Below the pieces are notes generated by a model. That model saw only the letters and a program-made list of their open reading frames with translations, searched no databases and had not been told where the DNA came from. Below are positions 1 to 8,910 of a stretch of 64,000 bases of DNA, in pieces; position 1 is the stretch's first letter, and each line of letters starts with the position of its first letter. This stretch comes from Mucilaginibacter pineti. Lineage in GTDB: Bacteria > Bacteroidota > Bacteroidia > Sphingobacteriales > Sphingobacteriaceae. A program made the position numbers and the translations under genes. The stretch lies in assembly GCF_900101875.1 (NCBI RefSeq), contig NZ_FNAI01000004.1:62001-126000 (forward strand). Direction: 5' to 3'.

Positions 1-202
1 GGGGACAAATACACCTTTTTTTCTATTAGGCTACAAACAGGTAGTCCCTACAGGACATAAAAAACTACTGTCTTCTATCAATATTGAAATACTTCTATGT
101 CCCGGAGGGACTATCTGTTTGTAGAGAAAAGCATCAAGTCGATTATGCCCTGTAAGGGTTACCCATCTGTCATATAATGGGCTATTACTCTTTTGAGAGG
201 GG
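1..202. repeat. Dispersed hairpin repeat, family A, copy 1 (cut by window edge)
   Basis: Positions 34-62 and 93-121 are near-perfect inverted copies of each other (core CAAACAGGTAGTCCCTAC). The whole stretch aligns with 23186-23392 at high identity in the same orientation, including the flanking ggggacaaat and atgggctatta words. It therefore belongs to a mobile or amplified noncoding family. No ORF is present in it. The left end lies outside the window. Confidence 0.8.
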
Positions 203-262
203 AATCTCACTTACCCCCTGCTTTTTTCAACTATTTTCAATAGTGAATAACATCTCTCAGTA

Positions 263-757
263 TTATTTAGCGCTCACGAGATCAATATCAAATACCAATA
301 TTGCATTCTCGGGAATAGGACCGCCGCCTGCTGCCCCGTAGCCCAATGCCGATGGTACAATTAGCAAAATATTACCGCCTTCTTTTAAATGTGGGATTCC
401 TATTTGCCAGCCCTTAACAAGTCTTGACAGTGGCGAACTGTAACCGTTGGCAGCATCAAACTGCGGACCTTCAATAAGCTTGCCCACGTAGTTAACCGTA
501 ACAGTTGAATTTACCGTTGGATAAGCCCCGGTACCCTGCTTTTTTATCTGGTAATAAATTCCGGACGGATCTTTAACCGCCTTAATCATGGGATTATTGG
601 CGAGATAAACACGGATAAGGGAATCGTCTATACGGGCCTGCTGCACCATACCGGCAGATGGCCCCCGGTTACATGATGCAAGCGCTGTTAAACACACAAA
701 TGCTAATAGTATGATATTTTTTATGCGGATATTATAAAGGCGGGTAGCTGTTTTCAT
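263..757 (-). CDS. FKBP-type peptidyl-prolyl cis-trans isomerase, lipoprotein
   Basis: A 164-residue protein that should catalyse proline cis-trans isomerisation in the cell envelope. A signal sequence ends in a lipobox (LASC, Cys29), so it is probably lipid-anchored. The FKBP domain fills the C-terminal 90 or so residues, with the usual GWQIGIPHLKEGG, LIVPSALGYG and IPENAILVFDIDL blocks. An in-frame upstream ATG would add 13 residues ahead of the signal peptide. I prefer the ATG at 757 because it places the basic n-region and hydrophobic core in the normal positions. It is monocistronic, and the next gene runs divergently. The family call is secure; the client proteins are unknown. Confidence 0.9.
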   Translation of the reverse strand: MKTATRLYNIRIKNIILLAFVCLTALASCNRGPSAGMVQQARIDDSLIRVYLANNPMIKAVKDPSGIYYQIKKQGTGAYPTVNSTVTVNYVGKLIEGPQFDAANGYSSPLSRLVKGWQIGIPHLKEGGNILLIVPSALGYGAAGGGPIPENAILVFDIDLVSAK

Positions 758-919
758 TATTAATAAATTATAAAGACTAACGGTTCGAAAATACAAATAA
801 ACCAGGCAACGCCAGGCAATGGAGGTGCTTTTTGTTTAACAGTAATTTATTAACAAATAAATAATATTGATTTATAGCTTTTACGGTTTATAGGATATTT
901 CTAATCAAAAATGCTTTGT

Positions 920-927
920 TATATTTG
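920..927 (+). promoter_or_regulatory. Bacteroidota -7 promoter element (TATATTTG)
   Basis: An exact match to the TAnnTTTG consensus upstream of the T9SS cargo gene. It predicts a transcript start near 931 and an untranslated leader of about 120 nt. No clear -33 box is visible. Confidence 0.5.
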
Positions 928-1053
928 CGCCAACTTAAAAAGCTCACATTCAGCTAAAAAGTTAATATCAGCACCTGTCAATTTGTACGCCCTGTTGCAA
1001 CAATTGATTCATACAATTTATGATAATAACCATAGCCTTATCAAAATATAAAA

Positions 1054-4000
1054 TTGAAAAAAAACATCCTTGCAATCAGTGCCATTCTCCTGTTCTTTTT
1101 GCAATCCTATCAAACTTTAGCCCAAACCTGGCAGCCACTTGGCCCAAGCGATAAGGAACAGGTATCAGATAATATAGCGGCATCTACCAGTATGACCTTT
1201 TTTAACGCTATCCCTTACGTGGCTTATTATGGCGGCGGGAGTCAGGGCGCTATTGAAATAAAACGACCGGCAGCAAGCGGTTCAGGCTGGGAAATTGTTG
1301 GCCGGCATATAAATGTAACCAATGTAGGTGCCAACATCTCATTGGTAGTAAACAATTCAAGACTTTATATAGTCTACACGTCCGACAATATAAACATAGG
1401 GCGCGTAACCGTAAAACGACTTAAAACCGATGGCAGCGACTGGGAGCTCATAGGTACCGAAGGGTTTTCGGCCGGGCAGGCAGCTTATGTGTCGATGGCA
1501 TTTAGTGGCACCACTCCTTACGTTGCCTACCAGGATGCGGTAAATGGTTATAAAACCACCGTAATGAGGTTAAACACTGCTGGTACAGGCTGGGAGGTAG
1601 TTGGGAAAGTTGGTTTTGGAGCAGATAAAGTTTATTATACCTCCCTTGCATTTAATGGCACCACCCCTTATGTTGCCTACGGCGAAGGTTCAAATCTGCA
1701 GGCCAAAGTAATGAAGCTTAATGCAGCCGGTACCGATTGGGAAGCCGTTGGGCAAACCGCCTTTTCGTCACAGGCTGCTTCCTATATTAAATTGGTTTTC
1801 AATGGCTCAACGCCTTACGTGGCCTATGAAGAAGGCAGGCAAAAAGCTACCGTAAAAAAACTTAACGCAGCAGGAACCGCCTGGGAAACCGTGGGTACGG
1901 CCGGATTTACGCCAGGCATCGCCACAGAACTCTCTCTTGCTTTTAACGGCGGTATACCCTATATTGCTTATGCAGATTACCCCAATGTATCGAGGCTAAA
2001 CGTGGTAAAGCTTAATGCAGGTGGTACAGACTGGGTTAATGTTGGCCGAGCCGATTTTTCATCGGGTGCGGCATCTTTTGTAACACTGGCCTTTAACGGG
2101 GCTGTTCCGTACGTTGGGTTTTCAGATCAGGGTTATGAGCGCAAGCCCCGGGTTATGAAGTTAAACACCGCCGGTACCGATTGGGAGGCTTTAAGCACCT
2201 CGGGCGCTTCGGCTGGGCTGGCTTTCGGTACTAATATAGTTTTAAATGGCAGCACGCCTTATGTGGCCTATCGTGATAATGGTAACAACAACGAAATTTC
2301 GGTCATAAAATATAATGCAACAAAATTAGTTTGGGAAAGCGTTGGCAATTCAGGCTTCGCATTTCCTATAGGTTCCATCAACACAGTTCCCCTGGCCTTT
2401 CAAGGCACTACGCCATATGTTGCCTGTTTAGCAGGTGCAAATTCGGCCAAGGCTACGGTTATGCAGCTAAATAAAGCGGGCACTACCTGGGAAACGGTTG
2501 GCCCGGCGGGCTTTTCTTCCGGCAATGTTACTGGCCAGTCAGCCATCGCCGTTAGCGGAACAACACCATATATTATTTATAACGACCAGGTGGTGAACGT
2601 TAAGCGCCTCAACGCAGGCGGCACAGCCTGGGAAACAGTAGGCAATCCGTTCACCGTAGCCAGTACCGGCTATGTATCAATTGTTTTTAAGGGAACAGTA
2701 CCCTACATTGCCTTCGGCGATGCCGGGAATAGCGGCAAGACAACGGTTATGCGACTTAACACTGCCGGTACCTGGGAAGTTGTTGGCACACCAGGCTTTG
2801 CTTCGTCGAGTTTTTTATCGCTGGCTTTTAGCGGCGATATCCCTTATGTTGCCTGTGCCGGTGCCAGTCTAAAATTATATTTGTACAGGCTTAAGGCCGA
2901 TGGTACAGGATGGGAATCAATGATCACGCCTTCATCATCAGATAGCGGTGTTGGTTTTATTTCGCTCACGTTTGACGGCGAAACCCCATACATATCTACC
3001 GTTAGGGATAACAACGGTGCAAGCGTGGTTACCTACAATGCCGCCGGTACCGATTGGCAGGATATAGGCGGTTATCAGATCTCATCTGCAGATGCGCTCA
3101 ATACCTCCATGACCATACTTGATCATAAACTATACCTGGCTTATGACAGTTATGGTGTTTTCGTAAAAACATACGCACTGGCCAATGTGCAATCCGCCGC
3201 GCCTTTACAGGCAGGCGCCGGAAGCACGGTAACCTTAACCGGCACCGGTTTTACCGGCGCTACCGCGGTAACCTTTGGCGGCGTACCTGCACAGTCATTT
3301 AAAGTGGTATCCCCTACCAGCATTACTGCTGTTGTGGGCAACGGTGCATCAGGCGATATCAAGGTGGTTACGCCATCCAATATAACCACTTTAAAGGGAT
3401 TTGTTTATGCGGGAGCACCTTCGATAAGTTCATTCACTCCGACTTCGGGCGGTAAAAATGTTAAGGTTACCATCACGGGCAATAATTTTACCGGGGCAAC
3501 CGCAGTTAAATTCGGCACTATTGCGGCGGCGTCATTTACTGTAAATTCGGCTACCAGTATTACCGCTACTACCGGCGCAGGTGCAACCGGCAAAATATCA
3601 GTTACCACATCGGGTGGCACAGCTGCATCGGCGGCAGCGTTCACCTATTTCGATGTGCCTGCGATCAGCTCATTTACGCCGGCACAAGGGGCATCCGGCA
3701 CAAAGGTTACCCTTACAGGTACTGGCTTTACAGGAGCTACCGCTGTTACCCTTGGTGGCGTACCAGCAAAAAGCTTTACCATTAACTCGGCAACAGAAAT
3801 AAGCGCCATGGTTGATGATGGCGGCAAAACCGGTAAAATAGCGGTAACTACACCGGGCGGCACGGCTACATCAACGGCAACGTTTACTTTTTTAACAACC
3901 CCGGCACCAACCATTGGGGCATTTCAACCAACGCAGGCATACGCCCGCCAATCGGTTTATATTACAGGTACAGGGTTCACCGGGGCCTCGGCAGTGAGCT

Positions 4001-5331
4001 TTGGCGGAACACCGGCGCTTTCATTTACCATCAATTCACCTACTGCTATTACGGCTATAGTGGGCCTCATTGGTTCAACAGGCAATGTTACGGTAACAAC
4101 ACCTACGGGTACAGCCACGCTTAAAGGCTTTACGTTTATTCCGGCACCTGTTGTTACTTCATTTAAACCAGTTGCTGCCACAACAGGTACAACCATTACC
4201 ATAACAGGTAAAAACTTTTTAAACGTAAGTAAAGTAGCTTTTCAAAATGTAGATGCATCGGGGTTCGTTGTGCAATCCGAAAACCTGATAACAGCCGTTG
4301 TTGGCAGTGGGACAAGCGGAGCGGTACAGGTAACAGCGCCGGCTGGCATAGGATCGTTAGATGGCTTTACATTTGTGCCGAAACCTTCAATTAAACCCGC
4401 AGGCAATATCGCCATTGAAACCGGGGCCAGTATAACCTTAAACGCCACGACGGGTACAGGTAATGCTTATCAATGGGTTAAGGATGGCAAAAACATAACA
4501 GGCGCTACCCAGGCCACTTATAATGCTACAGCCGCGGGCAGCTACGTGGTAAAGGTCACCAATACAGGTGTTACCGTAACATCCGACCCTACCACCGTAA
4601 CCGTTATTTTCGATCTTCCGGCTACCAATTTCAAAGTATCCGCAACCAGCGCTACCTGCAAAGGCGAAAACAATGGCATCATCAATATAGCCGCTGTACA
4701 ATCTGAAAACTACGTTGCTTTGGTTAAGGGGCCGAATTACACAAAATCATTCACGTTTAGCAATAATACGGCTATAAATGACTTATCGCCGGGAACCTAT
4801 AATGTGTGTATTACGGTTACCGGGCAGCCCAACTTCCAGCAATGTTTTGACCTCGTGATCACAGAACCCAAAGACTTGGCGGTATACTCATCTGTAAATA
4901 AAACCACCAATAGCTTAGACCTGGAACTTAACGGCAGCGACAATTACGCGGTTGAATTTAACGGAATGGTTTATCACACCACAGAAAGCTCGATGTCCTT
5001 ACCGCTGATGAAGGGCAGCAATAAACTAATTGTTGCTACGGATAAACTTTGCCAGGGCATTATTGAAAAAATCATCAACGTGAGCGACAGCATGGTGCCT
5101 TATCCTAACCCTTTTCAGGATATTTTAAATGTTAACCTGGGCGACGACGTTGTTGCCAGCTGCATTATCAGGGTTTATAATATTGCCGATGGCCGGTTAT
5201 TATCGCAGCAAAAATTCGGCAATCAATCCGGGGTTATACAGCTCAACCTGTCGGGATTAAGAAGCGGCACATATTCGCTCAACATGTCGATGGATAACAG
5301 GGAATCGGTTTTCAAGATCATCAAAAAATGA
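1054..5331 (+). CDS. Large secreted T9SS cargo protein with propeller-like repeats, five IPT/TIG domains and a type A sorting domain
   Basis: A 1425-residue protein starting at TTG, directly before a clean signal peptide that ends near residue 23. Residues about 30-700 hold a dozen or so repeats of roughly 50 residues (motifs like TPYVAY and VMKLNTAGTDWE), which suggests beta-propeller or blade-like folding. Residues about 710-1105 hold five IPT/TIG immunoglobulin-like domains (pattern SFTP, TGTGFTGATAVTFGG). About 1110-1190 is a further Ig-like module, followed by a segment with the SATCKGENNG motif seen in SprB-like repeats. The last 80 residues start with YPNPFQDILNVNLG and end in FKIIKK, a typical type A sorting domain, so secretion by T9SS and surface attachment are expected. 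The stop overlaps the next start by 4 bp. The ligand is unknown; adhesion is a guess. Confidence 0.88.
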   Translation: MKKNILAISAILLFFLQSYQTLAQTWQPLGPSDKEQVSDNIAASTSMTFFNAIPYVAYYGGGSQGAIEIKRPAASGSGWEIVGRHINVTNVGANISLVVNNSRLYIVYTSDNINIGRVTVKRLKTDGSDWELIGTEGFSAGQAAYVSMAFSGTTPYVAYQDAVNGYKTTVMRLNTAGTGWEVVGKVGFGADKVYYTSLAFNGTTPYVAYGEGSNLQAKVMKLNAAGTDWEAVGQTAFSSQAASYIKLVFNGSTPYVAYEEGRQKATVKKLNAAGTAWETVGTAGFTPGIATELSLAFNGGIPYIAYADYPNVSRLNVVKLNAGGTDWVNVGRADFSSGAASFVTLAFNGAVPYVGFSDQGYERKPRVMKLNTAGTDWEALSTSGASAGLAFGTNIVLNGSTPYVAYRDNGNNNEISVIKYNATKLVWESVGNSGFAFPIGSINTVPLAFQGTTPYVACLAGANSAKATVMQLNKAGTTWETVGPAGFSSGNVTGQSAIAVSGTTPYIIYNDQVVNVKRLNAGGTAWETVGNPFTVASTGYVSIVFKGTVPYIAFGDAGNSGKTTVMRLNTAGTWEVVGTPGFASSSFLSLAFSGDIPYVACAGASLKLYLYRLKADGTGWESMITPSSSDSGVGFISLTFDGETPYISTVRDNNGASVVTYNAAGTDWQDIGGYQISSADALNTSMTILDHKLYLAYDSYGVFVKTYALANVQSAAPLQAGAGSTVTLTGTGFTGATAVTFGGVPAQSFKVVSPTSITAVVGNGASGDIKVVTPSNITTLKGFVYAGAPSISSFTPTSGGKNVKVTITGNNFTGATAVKFGTIAAASFTVNSATSITATTGAGATGKISVTTSGGTAASAAAFTYFDVPAISSFTPAQGASGTKVTLTGTGFTGATAVTLGGVPAKSFTINSATEISAMVDDGGKTGKIAVTTPGGTATSTATFTFLTTPAPTIGAFQPTQAYARQSVYITGTGFTGASAVSFGGTPALSFTINSPTAITAIVGLIGSTGNVTVTTPTGTATLKGFTFIPAPVVTSFKPVAATTGTTITITGKNFLNVSKVAFQNVDASGFVVQSENLITAVVGSGTSGAVQVTAPAGIGSLDGFTFVPKPSIKPAGNIAIETGASITLNATTGTGNAYQWVKDGKNITGATQATYNATAAGSYVVKVTNTGVTVTSDPTTVTVIFDLPATNFKVSATSATCKGENNGIINIAAVQSENYVALVKGPNYTKSFTFSNNTAINDLSPGTYNVCITVTGQPNFQQCFDLVITEPKDLAVYSSVNKTTNSLDLELNGSDNYAVEFNGMVYHTTESSMSLPLMKGSNKLIVATDKLCQGIIEKIINVSDSMVPYPNPFQDILNVNLGDDVVASCIIRVYNIADGRLLSQQKFGNQSGVIQLNLSGLRSGTYSLNMSMDNRESVFKIIKK

Positions 5332-6032
5332 GAAAGTTATTAACTATTATAGCTATAAGTATTATTGCCGCCGGTTGCGGAAAAGGCAGTAAAACAGACA
5401 CCACGCCGCCGGCACCTGCGCCAGCCAAAGCATCGTTACTTTTCCCGGCTAAGGATGAGGTTTGCAACCAGGGGACTGTTATATCGGCCACTAAAAACAA
5501 AGTGGTTTTTAAATGGAGCAGCGCCGACAATGCCGATAGCTATTCTATCATCATAAAAAACCTGCTAACAGGTGTAAGTGATACGGAAACAGCTACCAAA
5601 AACCAGTTGGAGGTTACGCTTGACCGTACTGTTCCTTATTCGTGGTATGTGGTTTCACAATCATCAAAAAACACAACTACGGTACAAAGTGATACCTGGA
5701 AATTTTACAATTCGGGCCCGGGTGTAACTACTTATGCGCCATTCCCGGCAGAAGCAGTTTCGCCGCTTAACGGGGTAACCGTAGCAGCAGATCCCGGATT
5801 GGTTTACAGTGCATCATGGAAGGCAAATGATGTTGATAACGATATCGTGAATTATGATTTTTACTTAGGGACCTCTGCCTCGCCTTTATTATTTGCAAGC
5901 GCTGTAACAGATCCATTTGTAAAGGGTTTCCCGGTTAAAAAAGGAACGATCTACTACTGGCGCGTGGTTACCCGCGATGCCAAGGGCAATACCTCTTATT
6001 CTGATATATTCCAGTTTAAGGTTTCCTTATAA
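5328..6032 (+). CDS. Lipoprotein with two FN3/Ig-like modules
   Basis: A 234-residue protein whose start overlaps the previous stop (ATGA), so the two are translationally coupled. The signal peptide ends in a lipobox (IIAAGC). The rest is two beta-sandwich modules of about 90 residues: one around VFKWSSADNADSYSIII with SYSWYV-type strands, and one around YSASWKANDVDNDIVNYDFYLG and YYWRVVTRDAKGN. These are fibronectin type III-like patterns common in surface glycan or adhesion lipoproteins. There is no catalytic motif. The coupling suggests it works next to the T9SS cargo protein at the outer membrane, perhaps as an anchor or receptor. That role is inference. Confidence 0.75.
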   Translation: MRKLLTIIAISIIAAGCGKGSKTDTTPPAPAPAKASLLFPAKDEVCNQGTVISATKNKVVFKWSSADNADSYSIIIKNLLTGVSDTETATKNQLEVTLDRTVPYSWYVVSQSSKNTTTVQSDTWKFYNSGPGVTTYAPFPAEAVSPLNGVTVAADPGLVYSASWKANDVDNDIVNYDFYLGTSASPLLFASAVTDPFVKGFPVKKGTIYYWRVVTRDAKGNTSYSDIFQFKVSL

Positions 6033-6041
6033 GTAGGGCAA

Positions 6042-6647
6042 CTAAAGTACGTTTAGCGCTGTTAATTCATTGGCCAAAGCATCTGCCGAGGTAAAGTGAA
6101 TGGTTTTGATCCCGGCTTTTTCGGCGGCTAAAACATTGCGGTAATTATCGTCGATAAACAGCGCTTCAGCTGAATTTATGTGGTAACGATCAAGCATGAT
6201 CTGGTAAAACTCCGGGGCGGGTTTCCGCATTTTTTCTACACCCGAAACTACTATGCCGTCAAACCAGCCAAGGAAATCATAGCGCGCCTGTGCCACCGGA
6301 AAAGTTTCGGCCGACCAGTTGGTAAGCGCGTAGATCTTATACTTACCACTTGCCTTCAACTGCTTCAAGATTTCCACGGTATCATGAAAAGGCTCACCCA
6401 GCATTTCTTCCCAACGGCTGTAAAAGGCGCGGATGTTGGCTTCATGTTGGGGGAATTGGGTAACCAACAGTTCAGTACCATCCTGTAATGAACGACCAGC
6501 ATCCTGTTCCTCGTTCCAGTCGGATGTGCAAACGTTGGCCAGGAAATCTATCATTTCCTGCTCGTTGTTAAATATAGTGCGGTACATGTAATGCGGATTC
6601 CAGTCAATTAAAACCGCACCGAGGTCGAAGATTATAGTGGTGATCAT
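6042..6647 (-). CDS. HAD-superfamily hydrolase, subfamily IA
   Basis: A 201-residue cytoplasmic phosphatase-like protein. Motif I is DLGAVLIDW; this has Gly-Ala where many HAD enzymes have a second Asp after two residues (DxD), as is usual for the YihX-like subgroup. Motif II is the Thr of LTNWSAETF, motif III the Lys near KMRKPAPEFY, and motif IV is FIDDNYRN. The substrate is probably a small phosphorylated metabolite but cannot be read from sequence. Its start overlaps the upstream lipoprotein stop by 4 bp, which makes it the last gene of the threonine operon strand. It converges on the FN3 lipoprotein with only 9 bp between, and no terminator hairpin is visible there. Confidence 0.88.
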   Translation of the reverse strand: MITTIIFDLGAVLIDWNPHYMYRTIFNNEQEMIDFLANVCTSDWNEEQDAGRSLQDGTELLVTQFPQHEANIRAFYSRWEEMLGEPFHDTVEILKQLKASGKYKIYALTNWSAETFPVAQARYDFLGWFDGIVVSGVEKMRKPAPEFYQIMLDRYHINSAEALFIDDNYRNVLAAEKAGIKTIHFTSADALANELTALNVL

Positions 6648-7015
6648 TTTTTATAGGTGTGCTCGTAAATTTTAGCGCCGGTTACTACCGAATCTTTTAA
6701 TGAAATGATCAGCCGTTTCACATATCTTGGCTTGCCGGGCTTAAAATAATAATCAATATCGTAAGTCATTTCGGTTGTGCTGCTCAACTGCGGGCGGTGC
6801 AGCAAATGAATTACTTGCTGATATTTAAGGCCTTTAAGCTTATAGTTTTGCAGCAAGTCGTCCACCATGCTTGGGCGGTAGGCAAATGTAAGACCATCCC
6901 CCTCATCCCACTTATCCCTGTCGAATTTTGCAGTTCGTTTACAGGCGGCAAATGAGCCAATAAGCAGGCAAAATATAATGATTGCGTTTTTGTTAAGCAT
7001 TGATTTGATTTTCAC
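6644..7015 (-). CDS. Small lipoprotein, paralogue of the next gene upstream
   Basis: A 123-residue protein of unknown function. It has an N-terminal hydrophobic segment and a lipobox-like SFAAC, so it is probably lipidated. The mature part shares a pattern with the protein at 7048-7416: D(R/K)xKW, then VDDLLxNYKLKGLKYxQVIxLL, then a C-terminal beta-rich stretch ending KIYEHTYKK. The shared KGLKYxQ(V/L)IxLLxxPQ block resembles small BamE/SmpA-like lipoproteins, but that is only a pattern resemblance. An internal ATG five codons in (7000) is an alternative start. The TGA overlaps the HAD gene ATG. Confidence 0.65.
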   Translation of the reverse strand: MKIKSMLNKNAIIIFCLLIGSFAACKRTAKFDRDKWDEGDGLTFAYRPSMVDDLLQNYKLKGLKYQQVIHLLHRPQLSSTTEMTYDIDYYFKPGKPRYVKRLIISLKDSVVTGAKIYEHTYKK

Positions 7016-7047
7016 AGATCAAATATCCTTTAAATTCCTGAAATTGA

Positions 7048-7416
7048 TTAATCCTTTTTCCATTCTTTAATATACACATTGCTTACTATTGAATCTTTAT
7101 TGAATGTAACTTCTAAATTCTTTGTGTAAACAGGATCAATATCATTCCCAAAATCCATCACTATTTGATAATAAACACTCAAGGAATCATGACCTTGCGG
7201 TTCGTCTAACAGTTCTATTAGTTGCTTATATTTTAGCCCCTCTATCTTATAATTTTTAACGAGATCGTCAACAATGCCGTTACGTTCCGGGTAATCCCAA
7301 TCTTCTTTATTATTCCATTTTTGTTTATCAAAAGATTGCTTGAATACTACTTCGTGACAACCTTGATTGACCAATAACGATATCGATAAAAAAAATAAGA
7401 GGACTCCCTTTTTCAT
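7048..7416 (-). CDS. Small lipoprotein, paralogue of the next gene downstream
   Basis: A 122-residue protein with a strong signal peptide and a Cys at NQGC, so probably a lipoprotein. It aligns with the 6644-7015 product along its whole length (FDKQKWN, VDDLVKNYKIEGLKYKQLIELLDEPQG, then YTKNLEVTFNKDSIVSNVYIKEWKK). This points to a tandem duplication. Its bases are clearly more AT-rich than thrC just upstream. It starts 3 bp after thrC stops, so it is transcribed with the threonine genes. No known family can be named. Confidence 0.65.
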   Translation of the reverse strand: MKKGVLLFFLSISLLVNQGCHEVVFKQSFDKQKWNNKEDWDYPERNGIVDDLVKNYKIEGLKYKQLIELLDEPQGHDSLSVYYQIVMDFGNDIDPVYTKNLEVTFNKDSIVSNVYIKEWKKD

Positions 7417-7419
7417 TAT

Positions 7420-8730
7420 TTACTTCGCGTTCAACAAATAACCCTTAAAATCATCAAAATCCTTACTTATAGCAATGGCCAGTTTTGTTTTTGATGCCAG
7501 TTCTTTAACTGATTCGGGCACATTAATTTTAGCAGTTATCTCGTCACTGAAAACATCCGGAAATTTACATGGATGGGCAGTTGAAAGGAACACACCGGCA
7601 GTATCGGCACTGCCATGATCATGCTGATAATCTGTTAGGGCCTGCCATGCAATAGCGGTATGCGGACAAACCACATAGCCATAAGTATCAAAAACCCAAT
7701 TGATGGCTTTAACGGTTTCTTCATCATCATATTTAAAACCGATCACCAGGTTTTTCAACTGCTCCATATCTGCCTTAAATAAATCGGCAATACGTACCCA
7801 ATTGCTCGGGTTGCCTACGTCCATAGCGTTTGATAAGGTAGCCACCGATGGTTTGGGCTGATAAACGCCGGTTTTTAAAAACTCGGGCACGGTATCATTG
7901 GCATTGGTTGCCGCAATAAATTTTTCAACAGGTAAGCCCATTTTCCAGGCCAGTAAGCCCGCGCCTATATTGCCGAAGTTACCGCTCGGTACCGAGAAGA
8001 TAACTTTTTTAACACCTTGGCTCAACAGTTGAGCGTAAGCATTAAAATAGTAAAATGTTTGCGGTACCAAACGCGCTATATTGATGGAATTTGCAGATGT
8101 TAAACGAAATTGCTCATTCAGTTCGGCATCGGTAAAGGCTTGCTTAACCAGTGCCTGGCAATCATCAAAAGTACCGTCTACTTCCAGCGCGCGGATGTTT
8201 TGACCATTGGTAGTTAGTTGTTGCTCCTGTACACCGCTTACTTTTCCTTTAGGGTATAAAATGGTTACCCTTGTATTAGGTACACCCAAAAAGCCCAGCG
8301 CAACGGCACCGCCGGTATCGCCACTGGTGGCAACCAATACGTCAAGCTGTTTTTCGCCGTCTTCCAGAAAATAGCTCATTACACGGCTCATAAAGCGTGC
8401 GCCAAAATCCTTGAATGCCAACGATGGCCCGTGGAAAAGTTCCAGTACGTGTACGTTATCGTCAAGCTTTACAACTGGGGCTTCAAAGTTGATAGCATCA
8501 TCAATAAGTGCTTTCAGATCATCGGCAGGCATGGCATCGCCAAGCAAATTTTTGGCAACTTCAAATGCAATTTCGGGCAGGGTATATTTATCCAGGTTAT
8601 TGATAAAATCATCACTTAAACGCGGGATGCTGATAGGCATATACAAACCTTTATCCTGCGGCATGCTGTTAAAAACCGCATCTTTAAAAGATACTTCTGA
8701 TAAGGTGTTATTGGTACTGTAGAGTTTCAT
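7420..8730 (-). CDS. thrC: Threonine synthase
   Basis: A 436-residue PLP enzyme converting O-phosphohomoserine to threonine, the last step of the pathway. The PLP lysine lies in the block HGPSLAFKDFGARF, and phosphate-binding residues lie in SGNFGNIGAG. The ATSGDTGGAVALGF and HPCKFPDVF blocks are also typical. Length and start (MKLYSTNN) match the family. It is the third enzyme gene of the operon; 180 bp separates it from thrB and is filled with repeats. Translation of thrC is closely followed by that of the small lipoproteins. Confidence 0.97.
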   Translation of the reverse strand: MKLYSTNNTLSEVSFKDAVFNSMPQDKGLYMPISIPRLSDDFINNLDKYTLPEIAFEVAKNLLGDAMPADDLKALIDDAINFEAPVVKLDDNVHVLELFHGPSLAFKDFGARFMSRVMSYFLEDGEKQLDVLVATSGDTGGAVALGFLGVPNTRVTILYPKGKVSGVQEQQLTTNGQNIRALEVDGTFDDCQALVKQAFTDAELNEQFRLTSANSINIARLVPQTFYYFNAYAQLLSQGVKKVIFSVPSGNFGNIGAGLLAWKMGLPVEKFIAATNANDTVPEFLKTGVYQPKPSVATLSNAMDVGNPSNWVRIADLFKADMEQLKNLVIGFKYDDEETVKAINWVFDTYGYVVCPHTAIAWQALTDYQHDHGSADTAGVFLSTAHPCKFPDVFSDEITAKINVPESVKELASKTKLAIAISKDFDDFKGYLLNAK

Positions 8731-8734
8731 TTTT

Positions 8735-8770
8735 TGATTTCGGATTTCGGATGTTCGATTTCGGATTTAT
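8735..8770. repeat. Word-repeat tract (GATTTCGGATTTCGGA type) in the thrB-thrC gap
   Basis: The word GATTTCGGA or GTTCGATTTCGG is repeated about four times just upstream of thrC. A second tract of related character (TTTTCACTTTTGACTT) sits at 8880-8907 at the other side of the same gap. The two tracts are not good complements, so this locus is a weak member of the word-repeat hairpin class. Confidence 0.5.
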
Positions 8771-8790
8771 TTAATTTTTCACTTCCATTT

Positions 8791-8875
8791 TGTCTTGCTG
8801 AACGTAGTAAAGAATCGATTCGGCGATTAGATCCTTCGTTCCTCAGGATGACAAAGTGGGCTGTCATGCTGAGCC
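8791..8875. repeat. Dispersed repeat, family C (TGTCATCCTGAGGAACGAAGG), copy 1
   Basis: An imperfect inverted repeat: tgtcttgctgaacgtagtaa at 8791 faces ccttcgttcctcaggatgac ending near 8852. A further tgtcatgctgagc follows at 8862. The same sequence pair recurs at 27861-27937 and 46234-46313. It lies inside the threonine operon, between thrB and thrC. Confidence 0.75.
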
Positions 8876-8910
8876 TTTTGAATTTTCACTTTTGACTTTT
8901 GACTTAAAAC

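Noticed and set aside
3150..4202. Several open frames antisense to the IPT-domain part of the large secreted protein, and similar ones opposite other genes
   Set aside because: They mirror the repeat structure and base composition of the real gene, have low-complexity Val/Pro/Ala-rich translations and lack promoters.
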